Source of the DNA: Coprinellus micaceus
Lineage: Eukaryota; Basidiomycota; Agaricomycetes; Agaricales; Psathyrellaceae
Length of the DNA stretch: 64,000 bases
Reading direction: 5' to 3'
Assembly (NCBI GenBank): GCA_951394405.1
Contig: OX596338.1
Location: 2,604,001-2,668,000, forward strand
The notes beneath the pieces are model-generated. The model did no database searches. It had not been told where the DNA came from and saw only the letters and a program-made list of their open reading frames with translations. Shown here in pieces: positions 1 to 11,800 of the stretch (within the stretch, counting starts at the first letter, position 1; each line of letters starts with the position of its first letter). A program made the translations under genes and the position numbers.

Positions 1-395
1 CCCTGACGTGTCAGTCCTTGCAACTGATGTGGATGAGGGGTACCCGAAGCGCGGTTACCGTGAGGGACACCGTTCGGGGGCAGGCAAGGCGTGCCCCCGG
101 GGCCCATAACACCTTGTGGTGGACTGGTACTGGTGGGGATTGGACTGGGCTGGATGGGAATGCCGACTTAACATACCGATCTGTAAGTGCCGCAAGGCCT
201 TTCATCGTCTGTCTGCTGGTTGGGGGTAAAACCTCAAGCGCCGGGCGTCTCCAAATCGTCAACATTTTATGTCTCATAATTGCAGTAGTACTTAGTTAGT
301 GACGCTCGCGCTCTCTTTGTATGTTGATAGCGACCGGACTGCCATCGTGCCCCGGTATATAAAAGCTGATTTCAAAAAACAAAAAAAAAAAAAAA
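1..395 (+). mobile_element. LINE 3' untranslated end with poly(A), copy A
   Basis: This is the 3' end of a LINE whose body lies upstream of the window. It ends in 'CGGTATATAAAAGCTGATTT' followed by an A-rich tail at 373-395. A near-identical stretch at 8274-8673 directly follows a LINE reverse transcriptase/RNase H ORF, which identifies this piece. The last 110 bases or so before the tail are identical in both copies, while the upstream part differs mainly at CpG sites. The short ORFs inside it are not conserved coding sequence. Confidence 0.8.
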
Positions 396-1224
396 GGAGG
401 CTTCAGGCTTACATCGCATCTCAGTTTGGCCGCAGCGAACCCAATTTGGCCGCTGTCGTCAAAAGGTTCAACTCATTTTGTGCAGAGATGGACTCCTTGA
501 TCAAGAGGAGGGCTGCACCTCAACATGCTGTCACACCAACACCTTTGGACCCCCAGAACCTGTTCACGCTCAACATAGATGATCTGATTTGGAATGATCG
601 TGGGCTTACAGATGAAGATGAAGATACCCCCTTATGGTTGGGAGATGACTGGGTTAGGGATGGGATACGAGGTGTTCTCTTGGGGGATAGGTGCAAGGAG
701 GAGATGTTCGACCTTCAACGAGAGCTTGATTCATTGGCCCACTGGTTTTCAGCAGAATGGACACTGATTGACACAGCCCTTAGCATGACGGGTAAGTACC
801 ATTCCTTATTTGTTTTACTTTGTTTTGGTCTGCTCATGTGATTACAATTGTAGAGGATGATGATCTTGTGTTCCACATTCTGAGGTTGCGAACAGATCTC
901 CTCTATCTTGGTGCAGTATGGCATCAGGATGCACTCAACATGTCACCACTTACTGTGCCTGCTAACTGGGGCCCAACCGAATTGCAGTTTAGTGAAGCCT
1001 TGCGCAAGCGGCACGCTGAAAGTGAGGGGGCCCAGTCACCAAGTGGAGAGGTCTCTGAATCTTCTGGTTCATCCATAGGGGTGGAGGGGCTTGAAGATCA
1101 TGTTCTCCAGCTACTGGAGGAGGTAAATCTTGATGATGATTATAGTGGTGATGTGGAAAGGTACAGCAAGGCTGAAGACTGGTTTTACACCAGCATGACC
1201 CCACAAGCATCTCCCAGAAAGTGA
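396..1224 (+). pseudogene. C-terminal fragment of a putative transposase-associated protein (possibly KDZ type)
   Basis: The reading frame is open from the LINE poly(A) junction, runs to 791, and continues after a GT-AG intron (792-853) to a stop at 1222-1224. Splicing keeps the frame and joins 'ALSMT' to 'EDDDLVF'. The protein has a basic start (RRLQAYIASQFGRSEP), a central 'RDGIRGVLLGDRCKEEM' helix-like segment and an acidic Ser/Glu-rich tail ending 'TPQASPRK'. The pattern of charged helices followed by a tryptophan segment (AHWFSAEWTLIDTAL) reminds me of the C-termini of basidiomycete KDZ transposase proteins, but no catalytic motif is present. The 5' part is missing because the upstream LINE abuts it. 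It could equally be a fragment of an unrelated orphan gene. Confidence 0.4.
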
Positions 1225-1282
1225 GCATGTGATTTAGAGCATGATGAGGATGATGTGATGTTGTAGTTAGTTTAATTGACAT

Positions 1283-2355
1283 CCAGGCCTTCTTTTCTTC
1301 AAACTCAGTATACTGGACTTGGCTGGATCAGTTTGTGGTGGATGGACTCTGGGTGGATGTGTCCACTATAGACTGGTGGGTCCACTGAGATGATTTGGAT
1401 CCAGGGCAGCTGAATGGTGGGCCCATGGGCCTGTCCACCCAGTGATGGCAGGATCTGGACATATCCATTGCTGGAGTCTGGACACATCCTGATGCTCCAC
1501 AGACGCATCCACATGTTGCACACAATGTCTGGACATGTCCTCTGAGATGTTGGTGGATCCACTGGTGAGGTATGGATCATGTCCAGGTGCAGGTGCTCAG
1601 GTCCACTTGTGTCCAATGGATACACCCACTCTGCCTCTGGTGTCTGGGTGGACCCATCTGGACATAGTGGATGACCTCCATCAGGTGTGGACTTGTCCAA
1701 CTGAATCCAGCTCAGATCTCCTTGACTCCTTGGAAATATGGGGTGGGTTTGAGCACTGGAGCAACATGAGATGGTTGGTGTAAAGTTGGCAAGACTTGGA
1801 AATACAGATCAGTGAACTTGTTGGAGTTATTAGCAAAGCGATACTGTTGCAATAGGTCTGTAAAGCAATATTTCTTGTTTTCTAGAGGTTGCTCTACCTC
1901 TAAAAATTACAACCTTGCCTCTAAACCTGATATTTCCTGTCCTATGAGAAAGGCAAGGAGGCGGTGCCATCTAGTATGACTGCCAATGCGCAATACACTG
2001 TGCACATAACAGATTATGTCAACTTGAATGAGATAAATATAATGCATGAATAAATGAAGGCCAGCAGCAACATGGGTAGGTAAGTAGAATAAAGGCTTGC
2101 ATGGCACCAGTTACACAGCTGCCATAACAATAGAATAGAGGGGGTATTTGTGCTGCTGGATTGTGGGAAATTTCAGAGCAGGACCCCAGACACCCCATCA
2201 ACTACTGTGACAGTGTGACAAATGGACTGAATCCACTTGGACAGAGGCAGGGCCAATGGATAATGGACGTGGACAACCAGTGGGTACTGGACCCAACAGG
2301 AGGACTAATCCAGGGCTGGACCTGGATGGAAGAGCCTGGAGCCGTCCAGGGTAGG
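1283..2355. repeat. Non-coding repeat-like stretch rich in GTCCAC/GGACAT words
   Basis: I see no supportable gene here. From about 1300 to 1720 short words such as 'gtccactgg', 'ggacatgtcc' and 'tggatcca' recur on both strands, in the same style as the arms of the short DNA element at 10581-11642. From 2220 to 2350 'ggactggatcc'-type words recur. No clean terminal repeats or target duplications were found, so this is best taken as decayed repeat sequence. Positions 1790-2200 are AT-richer and featureless to my reading. Confidence 0.4.
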
Positions 2356-2406
2356 CCTACCCCTTAGGTAGTGGATCCTGCAACATATTTGAACCTAAGG
2401 GGTAGG
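2356..2406. repeat. Perfect 14-bp inverted repeat (hairpin) at the LINE truncation point
   Basis: CCTACCCCTTAGGT at 2356-2369 is the exact reverse complement of ACCTAAGGGGTAGG at 2393-2406, with a 23-base loop. It sits where the minus-strand LINE endonuclease ORF loses similarity to a normal LINE. Confidence 0.75.
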
Positions 2407-3103
2407 CTGGTCCATGTGACTAAGGTGATTATGGACTTGATGTTTGGATCGGCGTAGGACACATATGTGCGTCCTGGATTGACAGGTGGGGAATATTCCA
2501 CACCCAGACGGGCTGCCGTTTCCAGCAGTAGAATAGCTGTATCTCCATGGTTTGGGATGGCATCGTCCCATTCCCTGGAGTGACAGTTGAAGTCTCCCAC
2601 CATGTAGTCCATGGTTGGGAGAGAATTTGCACGGCAATCGAGCAAGCGAATGGCTCGACAGTCGGCGTCTGAGTATACATTAGTGAGGTACATGGGCTCG
2701 TCGCCTGTGAACAGGGAGATAACCATTACATCTCGATCGTCAATCAAATCTTGACAGTAAGTCGGATGAAGGACGTCCAATCTCTTATTTGCATAAGCCA
2801 TGACCCGAGGGAGGGTTCCTGGTGCAGTAGGGGGACCATACAGGTCCACTTAGGATGACGGGGTGAACCCCACACTGCAGTACCTTCTTTGTCATGTGCG
2901 GAAGGAGCATGGCGAATAAGCCTCCATGGAGGCTCTTGTAAGAATACCAGATCCAACGATTTACATTGTTCCTCGAGTAATACAATAAGAGAGTCCCAAG
3001 ACTTCGCAATATTGAAAGATAGAACCCTAATCTTCCGTAATGTTGTACTAGACGTTAGGAAGGACTGGGTTAGATGAAAGCCTGCCACGATCTTGATGAT
3101 CAC
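2364..3103 (-). pseudogene. LINE ORF2 endonuclease fragment (EEP/APE-like)
   Basis: The N-terminal part reads 'IRVLSFNIAKSWDSL' with 'DLVFLQEPPW', matching the first conserved block of exonuclease-endonuclease-phosphatase domains (N and E residues). After a frame change near 2850 it continues with 'YMVGDFNCHSREWDD', the D-x-N block. This nicking enzyme starts target-primed reverse transcription in LINEs. The domain stops short near 2407, so the last His block and the entire reverse transcriptase are absent. Confidence 0.75.
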
Positions 3104-5882
3104 GTACCTGCTTGTTTAATGCGTCGATCTGGGCGCGGTTGAACCTCGCGTACCAGAACGGACAGTTTGATGACTCAGTGTCGTGGCCCTCCTTCCTGCA
3201 GTTGATACAACGTACACGATGGGGGCAGACTTTGATCTCCTCCGGGGTGGGGGGATGGGCTTTGGGAGTTGCTTGGGCTTGCCCTTGCAACCGCTCACGT
3301 GGTGGCGATGCTCGTCCCGAGCATGAGACTTGCCCCAGATGGGGCACCTGCAACAGGTCCGGCACATGAAGTCAGGGAGCCCCCATTTGCAACAGTTCTT
3401 GCAGAAGGGGACACCGGGTTGATGAGGAGTGGACCTGATGAGGCACTTCCTGCCGAGGATATTGATGGTCTTGTTGTTCAAGGCCTTTGTGTGGGTCCCT
3501 GCTTGGGAGTCCCAGATGTTGAAGTAAACTGTCACCGAGGTGGAGTTCTTCAATTCAGAGTTGATCACCTGGGGGTGGGCAGTCGGAATATAATGCGGTT
3601 TCAAGGGCAAAGCCTTGAACGCACTGTCGATGTCTGAGTAGATCGTAAGATTACTCCCGACTTTGTACTTTGAAACACCATGTATCACGAGATAGCTGGT
3701 GGACTGTGGAAGATTGACCCACAGATTGCGGGACCAGTCTGGGACTTGGGTGATCCAACCGCGTGCTGCATTCAAGTCGCGCTCGTTTGGAACATCTGTT
3801 GTTCGAAGACTCCAGCCCCCATAGGCCTGACTGCCTGAGGGGACTTGGAGCTCTGATCCAGCACACTGAAGGATGTCGTTCATCCCCCTCATGGCAAACC
3901 CACTGTCAATCTGAGGAATCTGACCATCCTTCTTGTTGAAGAGGACCATGATCTGTGTGCGAGGCAGACCCTTGGTCGTAGATGCAGGGATCACCGTCTT
4001 CTTCTTCTTCTGCTTCTTCCCGCTTGAGACAGGACCAGCAGTGATCGGAGGAGGGTGAACCTGGGGTAGAGGAGGGTACATGGCCGCCATTGATAACCTC
4101 GGTGATCTGCATTGGAGTTAAATCAGGTCAAGCCCGCCCCCACATGGCAGTAGGCTCGATGTAATTCATTTTCATCTTGCCCCCTTGGCAACGACGTTCC
4201 ACGGCCTGAGGGCTGGGCGTTTAGGAAGGGGCTTCTGAGAGCCGACCGGAAGGCCAACTCTCTGGAAGGGGACGGCAGGGGCTTTAGGCTGTGGCCTTGG
4301 GCCTCCGTCGTGCACACACTTCCGTGTAGCTGCAGAGAACAGAAGGCTCGGGTTCAGGCCAGGTACGGCCGGATCCTGAGTGTTCTGAGAATCTTCGGGG
4401 CGTTCCTCCACTGGGGCGGGACGTTCCGGGATAGGGTTCTGGTCCACCTGGATGGGTGAGCCAGTAGGTCCACGCTTGCCGCCCCCAGGGGGAACGACAT
4501 GCGAGCGTTGCTTGTTCGTCTTGGATGGAGCGAATGAAGGAGGAGGGTTCTGGACAGGGTATTCCGGAGGTGGTGTGTCTGCAAGGCCCTCTCGGATCTT
4601 ACAGGCAGACGCCTCAGTGTACTCTTGCCAGTAGCGGAAGCCCTTGGGAGGAGCTGTGGATAGGGGGGAGGGGGGCTGACCCTGGGGGTCGGCCTTCCCC
4701 CAGCCTCGAGGTACGAGTGCCACCTGCAGAGATGACGGCTCTTGAACCTCGGGGCTGATGTGCACGTCCTCCATGGGACATGGTGTAACGGAGTCTTGGG
4801 GATTCCCAGCAGGAGGTACAACCTAGCTGCCGAGCATCTCCTCGACGTTGGCTGCCCAGGATCCAACCACAGATTCCGGCATGTACATGTCATCCTCCAC
4901 CTGCATGGGATGTGAGGGGACGGCGTGTGCGGTGTCGCCAACTGGACGGCTACTGAGAGGGTCCTCGCTAGCACTGCGTCCGAAGGGAACAATCCCTGCG
5001 ACCTGGGTTGGGGGGGGACGAATCCTCTGGGCGTGGGGGGTAGCGAGGGTACGAGGGGATGGCGGATGAGTTCCAGGCGGGGTAGCCATGTCGTCGTCCT
5101 CATCCATTTGCTTGAACGCACGCCCCCAGGCAGAGCCTTGGATGGCGGTGTCGACTCGGTCCCATGTGGGACGTATGGTGTTGACGGCGTCGAACTCCCC
5201 AGCGGGAACATCCCGTCTGAGGAAGAATTTGGCGGCGTGGTTGAGGGAGGAGATGGCGGCTTCTAGTGTGAGGGTGAGGGTGTTGGAGGGCGCCAGGGTG
5301 GGGAACTGAGTCTGGGTGCCCGATTCCGAGCCAAGACTCACTGCACCATCGTCCTTGTCACTACTCTCGCTCCCATCCTTCTCCCTGTAGACTGTGGATG
5401 GTGGAATGGTGGCAGAGCACACGCTCTGATCCTCCTCTCCCCCTCCGCTGATGTTCAACGGGTCATCGTCGCTCTGGGCGGCAGTGCTTGTCAATGTTTG
5501 AGATGGTCCGTGCGCAACCCGAAGGGTGGGCACGTCCGGTGCGTATCGTTTGCGGGCTTGCACCCCTAACGAGCTGGATGAGGGGGCCTGGAATAGGTCC
5601 CTGTTGGAGTGCATAGAGGCAGCCCTTGAGGGGGGCCTCTGTGTAGAGGAAGCCGAGAGGCTGGGATCTCAACACGACATGTGGGATCGGCCGCCCGGTA
5701 GGGACGACTTCTCCCGACGCGCGGCGGGTTTTTTCTTTGTTGAGGACATCAATGATGCCCTCAGTGGTTGTATACCAGCCTAGCAGTCGGCGGTACACCT
5801 TCCTGGCGATGGGGTAGAGAAGTTGCAAGAGTGGAGATTGGTCGGCCCGAATAGGAAGGTGGTGGTAAGAGATCAAGAAGCG
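2407..5882 (-). mobile_element. Tad1-like LINE, 5' part (ORF1 plus endonuclease), 3' end missing
   Basis: A LINE lies on the minus strand with its 5' end at about 5882 and is cut off inside the endonuclease at about 2407. The 5' boundary is supported by a second copy starting at 18824 on the plus strand. The two share sequence from 'CGCTTCTTGATCTC' onward while their flanks differ (copia RNase H here, LINE reverse transcriptase there). Loss of the 3' half is unusual, because LINEs normally lose the 5' end during insertion, so a later deletion or rearrangement is likely. Confidence 0.75.
3048..5749 (-). pseudogene. LINE ORF1 (Gag-like, zinc-knuckle protein), broken
   Basis: ORF1 can be followed from an ATG at 5747-5749 through TGA (5669-5671), TAG (4823-4825) and TGA (4172-4174). 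There is an ATG-led segment from 4090 and a one-base frame change near 3235-3270. The N-terminal part is Ser/Pro/acidic and low complexity. The C-terminal part has Cys/His knuckles: 'CKNCCKWGLPDFMCRTCCRC', then 'CINCRKEGHDTESSNCPFW' followed by 'FNRAQIDALNKQV'. This arrangement is typical of ORF1 in fungal Tad1-like LINEs, where the protein binds the element RNA. Because of the multiple stops it is not functional. The TGA at 5669 is shared with the copy at 18957-19455. Confidence 0.75.
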
Positions 5883-6459
5883 TTGTCCAGGACCTCGTCA
5901 CTGGGCTGCCCTCAAGCACCTCCTTCACTATCTCAAGGGCTCCATGGATTACAAGCTCATCTACAGTGGAAAAGGCATTGACTCGGTCACGTTTGAGACC
6001 TACTGTGACGCCTCCCATGGTGATTGCCTCAATTCTGGATGCTCTACTGGTGGTTATGTCACCACTGTGGCCGGAGGTGCTGTGAGCTGGTCCAGCAAGC
6101 TGCAGACCATTGTTGCTCTCTCTAGCACAGAGGCTGAGTACATGATTGCAGTTGAGGCTGGAAAGGAGATCCTATGGATGCACAACATCCTTGGCAAGTT
6201 TGGCTTCCCCCAGCATGGTCCATCCACCCTCCACATCAACAACCAGTCAGCTATCAGTGTCAGCAAGAACCCCGAGCACTTTGGACGCATGAAGCACCTG
6301 GATCTGCGGTTCTTCTGGTTGCGAGACATTGTGGAAGCTGGTACCATTGCGCCTGTTCACATCAAGGGCACTGAGCAGCCTGCAGACTGCCTCACCAAGG
6401 CCCTTCCTCTTCCAGCCATCCGACTTGCACGAGAACGACTTGGACTCCGTGCAGATTAA
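5881..6459 (+). pseudogene. Ty1/copia Pol C-terminus (RNase H)
   Basis: The frame is open from the LINE junction and encodes 'HWAALKHLLHYLKGS', then 'YCDASHG', 'GGAVSWSSKLQTIVALSSTE', 'AEYMIAVEAGKEILWM', 'HINNQSAISV', 'KHLDLRFFWLRD' and 'PADCLTKALP'. These are the hallmark blocks of Ty1/copia RNase H, including the catalytic D, E and D (the last as N-N-Q in 'HINNQ'). It ends at TAA 6457-6459. The upstream reverse transcriptase and integrase are missing; the minus-strand LINE end lies directly next to it. An intact copy would encode a much longer Gag-Pol. Confidence 0.85.
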
Positions 6460-6600
6460 GGGAGTGTGTTGACTGAAGGGAGTGAGTCTCAGTCAAGGGA
6501 GTGTGTTGGAACTTGGTGACTTGGTGACTTCACCCTTATCCATCCTTATCCATTCACAGATCACCCTTATCCATCATGATCTTGCCCTTCATCAGTTATG
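6460..6600 (+). repeat. Copia polypurine tracts and start of 3' LTR (truncated)
   Basis: Directly after the RNase H stop the word 'AAGGGAGTGTGTTG' appears twice, at about 6458 and about 6495. This matches a polypurine tract followed by an LTR starting with TG. The LTR-like sequence has repeated 'cacccttatccat' words and breaks off at about 6600, where a LINE fragment begins. Confidence 0.5.
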
Positions 6601-8256
6601 TTGATGCGGTACTTGGGATTCTTCTTCGACCGGTTCCTCTCATTCAAGGAGCACATCCGGTACTATTCAACCAAAGCCCTCACCACTGTAATGGTGATGA
6701 GAATGCTTGGGAATTCTACTTGAGGGCTATCGCCCAAGAACAAACACATCTTGTTTCATGCATGTGTGATTCCGATCTGCACATACGGACACAGATTGTG
6801 GTATTATGAGGGCGCCAGGATCCAAGGCACACTCAAAATCCTAACCTCCATGCAGCGTAAAGCAGTGTGCTGGATAATAGGAGCATTTCGCATGTCTCCT
6901 ACTGGGGGTGTGGAGTGCCTTGCAGGCCTCCCACTGATCCGTCTTCACCTCCGGAAACTTTCGCAACACGCAGTATTCCGGACGGCGACACTATCTGACA
7001 CACATCCCCTGTGATCCCTCCTACCGGAGGAGCACAGTGGAAGTGCCTCCCCCCATTATGGGGCCACCCGTCACCTATCCCCAGTGAATCGCGGCCGCGT
7101 AAAGGACGCTATAGGCCAGACCCTCAGGGGACTGCCCAAACTTACAGAGAAATTTGAGCCATGTGCGGTCGAAAACACTCCAGGATCTAGGATCATGGAC
7201 CTCTATGGGGCCCAAGTCCATTTCAACAGTTTCCAGCGGTACGGTGAAGATATCTTCGAACGACGCCGACAGGAACTGAACACTCTATGGAACTCGTTGA
7301 GTACCAACATCCGCACGGTGTGCATGGGGGTGGACGCGTCTGTCCCCAAGGCCACCAGGCATAACGTCACTGCGGCCTACATATACGAAGGCCTAGGTAA
7401 TCAACGGAGCAAGGGAGTCACGGTGGCAGGACGTGTCCTGTCGTCTGACGCCGAGCTCTTAGCAATTCACATGGCAGTCGGAAGGGCCACGGCCCTAGAA
7501 GACTGTGATTGGATTGCGATATTCACTGACTCTCTGGCCATGGCTAAGAGAGCAGTCGATCCGGGGATCCATTCGGGCCAGGCACACTCGCTTGCAACCT
7601 GTAAGGCCCTCGGCACCTGGTTTGCCACCAAGGCGGACAGACGGGTGGACTTCATTGAGACCCCTTCAAAGCTGAAGTGGGGTCTTCAACATCGTGCTCA
7701 CGAGCATGCGCGGAGCCTCCCTCCTACTCCGGCAGGAGTGAGACCCGCTACTTCTCTTGACAGTGTGCGCAAGCATGTTGCCGACTCCGCTCTGGATGCG
7801 TGGGCTACTCAGGCACGCAACCCAGACTATCTAGGGCACCAGTTCATGGTGCTGCGCAACCCCAAGGGGAAGCCAATTCATCCGACATACTCCAACGGGG
7901 GAGTATGGCTCTGACATGTTAACGAGAACAATGTGCTCTGTGCACACATGTGCAGAGCCATCCTCAATCATGCACCAACTGGCGAATATCGCCAACAGTT
8001 CAATATTCATAACCAAGACTCACACAAGTGTGAGTGTGGGTGTCCAATGCAAACTAGGCATCATATCTTTACCCACTGCGGAGTACTGGAGACCGCCGAT
8101 CGTGACCCCTGCTACGTCTGGGAGCTTGTTTGGTTCTTAGAAGATAACCCAAAGGCCTTCGCCTTTGGGTTTGAATACGCCCCACAGGGGGATGGTAGAG
8201 AGAGGGCGGCCTCGCTTGGTTTAGACTGGTCTCTGCTGGTTAAAGGTCTCACGTGA
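6601..8256 (+). pseudogene. LINE ORF2 C-terminal part: RT end, RNase H, CCHC
   Basis: One frame (6601, 6604...) is readable through the whole span and is interrupted by TGA at 6721-6723, 7012-7014 and 7912-7914. It encodes 'RYLGFFFDRFLSFKEHIRYY', 'YGHRLWYYEGARI', 'LTSMQRKAVCWIIGAFRMSPT' (RT thumb/connection). An RNase H domain follows with 'GVDASVP', 'DAELLAIHMAVG', 'AIFTDSLAMAK', and the C-terminal Cys/His block is 'CECGCPMQTRHHIFTHC'. All three stops would be restored by CGA (Arg). The first falls in 'GNST*GLSP', where Arg is expected. It is non-functional because of the stops and the missing 5' half. Confidence 0.85.
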
Positions 8257-8638
8257 AGGGAGCTGGGTAGGTACCCTGACATGTCAGTCCTTGCAACTGA
8301 TGTGGATGAGGGGTACCTGAAGTGCGGTTACCGTGAGGGACACCGTTCAGGGGCAGGCAAGGCGTGCCCCTGGGGCCCATAACACCTTGTGGCAGACTGG
8401 TACTGGTGGGGACTGGACTGGGCTGGGTGGGAATGCCGACTCGATATACTGATCTGTCAGTGCCCAAGGCCTTTCATCATCTGTCTGCTGGTTGGGGATA
8501 AAACTTCAAGTGCCAGGCGTCTCCAAATCGTCAATTTTTCGTGTTTCATAATTGCAGTAGTACTTAGTTAGTGACGCTCGCGCTCTCTTTGTATGTTGAT
8601 AGCGACCGGACTGCCATCGTGCCCCGGTATATAAAAGC

Positions 8639-8673
<35 letters not shown>
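6601..8673 (+). mobile_element. Tad1-like LINE, 5'-truncated, with poly(A) tail (copy B)
   Basis: A LINE insertion starts inside the reverse transcriptase thumb region and ends in a 29-base poly(A) run at 8645-8673. Its 3' untranslated region (about 8274-8644) matches the tail at 1-395. 5' truncation is the usual outcome of LINE insertion. It lies immediately after the truncated copia LTR. Confidence 0.85.
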
Positions 8674-8675
<2 letters not shown>

Positions 8676-8825
8676 CAGTTATCTTGATCTAATCGGACTT
8701 AGTTATGATATCTGGATCATCTAGCATCATGTGACCTGATTCCTGTGTATCAACACTCCATGTATTGCCCTGAGGCCCCTTAGTTCAGTACTCTGACCTA
8801 GAGGCTTCAGTGTCCCTGCCCCCAG

Positions 8826-11800
8826 TTACACTTTCAACAGGATGTGCAAGGACGCGATGAACCCATCGTCATCGTCATCTTTGACCTTGACCTTCTGGCC
8901 CTTGACCTTCTTAGGGGAGACAGTGGGGGCATCGATGCTGCACGCACATCAAGTCAATTGGAAGTGTGGGCAGGGACAAGATGCTTACTCCTCCACCTCC
9001 TCAACTGTAACCTTGGGTTTAGTATTCTTCTTGTTGACTGTGGAGGTCGCGGACTTTGTATTAGAATTTACCTGGCTGCATTCCGACGTCAGGTGCCAAA
9101 ACAAAACAATATAAAATAAGAATAACATATGGCTCGACCTTCACAGCAGCAGATCTGCGAGCATCCTTGGACTGAGCGTTGAGAGTTGATAGGGGTTTGT
9201 TGTCGTCGCTGTATGAAAAAATATACATCAAACGAAGTGTAGGAGAGAGAGCCAAGGAACATACCTATCACCATCACTGGGACTGCCTACACCATCACCA
9301 TCTTCATCCTCGCCTTGGGAACATTCAGCGGCGGCGTCTGGAGCAGAATCACTGTTGTCGTCGTCCATGTGGGCCAGTCCATCAACTTCATTGGTATTGT
9401 ACATGCTGAGGTCGGTTTTATCATTGCTGGGAAGGTGTAAGCTGGCAAGACGAGTCAATAAAATTGAGCTCATGCACATAAAGGAATTGTCAGTGTTATA
9501 CGCATCAGGGTCGCTGGGGGCAGGAGCCGAATCGTCACTCACAATAGAATCTCCACCATCTGTGGCAGCGTCGACTGCTTCAACACAATGCTCGTCTTCC
9601 TCACCATCTTCCTCCCCGTCCTCATGACCCTCGCCTTGACTATCTTCATCTTCCTCAACATCCTCCACAGGCCATCCCCACTGCCCTCACCCCCATCATC
9701 TCCACTCTCCTGAGCTTCAATATCCATACCATCATTGAGGCCATCAGAGCTAGCATTGCTGTGGGCATCCATGCATATCCTATCTTCATCATCCTCACCA
9801 TTATCTGTACTACCATCGGCTGACGGCGATTCCACGCGATCCTGCAACTTACGGCACTTAGTGCTGAATGGAGTGATCAGAGACAGTACGCGCGAATAAA
9901 AGGGAGTTTGACATACATAGGCTTATTGACATCGTCACTGTCAGTATCCTCTGTAGGATGGGCGGCAGTGGAGCAGAGCCGTTTGGTGCTGGGTCTGCAA
10001 CAAAGGTAAGTTGAATAGATGCAGGGCGACCAGAAGGGACATATGACAAAGCAGTCGCAGACTGCTTCGGGTTCTTATTCGCTGAGGAACGTGTGCGCAT
10101 GGCAGAGGCGGGAGGAGATTTGATCCTATTGATCCCAGCCTTTCCTCGATACATAGTATCGTCTGGATCGAGACGAGTACCACTGCGCCATGTGAGATGG
10201 GGTACGACCAAGCCAACAGAAACTCATGCATCGACTTCAGAATTGTCATCAACAATCTCCATGAGGGGTGAATCGGGCATGGTGAGAACTTCAGGGGAAG
10301 GAGGGTCAACTTGGACGTGAACGGTCGACCCATCAGCCTTGAACTTGGAGATGAACTGGGGAGCAGGACTGCATGGAGACAATGAACAGAGGGATTGGGA
10401 GGAGAAACAACACAGGGACAGACCTAGTGCACCTATCCTTCGACTTAGCTGTGGCGGAACGAATCACAGCCAGGGCCTTCTCCTTTGGGGTAGCAACGCG
10501 AGCCGACTTGAGATCCTTGGGCTTGGGGGTTGTAGGAGCCTTGGGCTTGGGGATCACAGCCGCCTTGGGCTTGGGGAGTACTTTACACTCCCCCATTTGT
10601 TCTGCAGGATTCCAGTGGACTTCCAGTGGACTTCCAATGGACATTCTGGACATCCACTGGACTTTTCACCCAATTTTCATCCAATTTTTGTCCACTGGCA
10701 GTCCAGTTGAGGTCAAATTGTGTCCAGTTGCTGTCCAGTACCACCCAAACAACAGGCCATTAGACATCCACTGGCAGCCTGGTCCACTGGATGTCCAAGA
10801 GGACTACTAGACCATCCAGGATGGACTTTCACTGGACGTCTTTTTGACTACCCTGGCAGCCCAACTGGGGGGGCCATGGGAAATTGTGGCTGTGCTATTT
10901 TGACATATAATATTATTCTGTCACATTAATTCCGGAAAAATCAGGAAAATTACCGAAAAAATTCCCATCATTCTTGTTTAGGAAGTGTGATGTCATAATA
11001 ATCATGACAAATTTGACATGTGATCTCATTCAATCACATCAAATCTGGAAAAATCGGAAAAAATACTGAAAAAAAATACTATCTTACTTATTTAGGAGAT
11101 ATGACATCATATCTATTTTGATTTAATATAAGGGCCTATTTAAAATATGAAGATCTGGTGTGAATTGTAAAAGTTGGTACTGTACTTGCATTCAGGGTGT
11201 CTGATATGAGTGTTATGACAACTGATGACAACTGTGGGAAAAATCAAATGGACCCAAACTTTCAGATCATCATTTCTTACAGCAAGACCAACAAGTGGCT
11301 TATGCCAAGTTTGTATTCAGATCATATTAAAACTAATGCTTTCCTTATTCACTAGAGGTATTGTGGACATCCAGTAGCCTAACCCATCAACAACTGGGTA
11401 GACTTTTACTGAACATCTGCTGGACATCCAGTGGATGTCCATTATCCTACTGGACATTGACTGGATGTCTACTGGACATCCACAAGACTGAGTACATTCT
11501 GTACTGGAATCCACTGGACATCCACTGGACATCCACTGAATGTCCAGTCACAATTCAGTGAAATGGCTGGAAGTCCAGTGGACATCCACTGGCCTACTGG
11601 AAGTCCACTGGAATCCTGCAGGACTTATGGGGGAGTGTAAAGTACAGGGCTTGGGGGTGGTAGCCACCTTGGTTGTCTTTGGGGTCGTAGGAGCCTTGGG
11701 CTTGGGGGTCGCAGGCGTCTTGGACTTGGGCTTGGGAGCCTTCGCGGCATCCTTGCTGGGAGACGAAGGCTTCGTCGTAACAGGCTTGTCAAGAGAAGCA

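Noticed and set aside
4354..5211. 285-codon minus-strand ORF overlapping LINE ORF1
   Set aside because: It lies in a shifted frame relative to ORF1 segments supported by the second copy and has only Pro/Ser/Arg low complexity.
9858..10211. Independent small gene
   Set aside because: It is in frame with the upstream exon of the minus-strand gene after a TGA, so it was merged into that gene.
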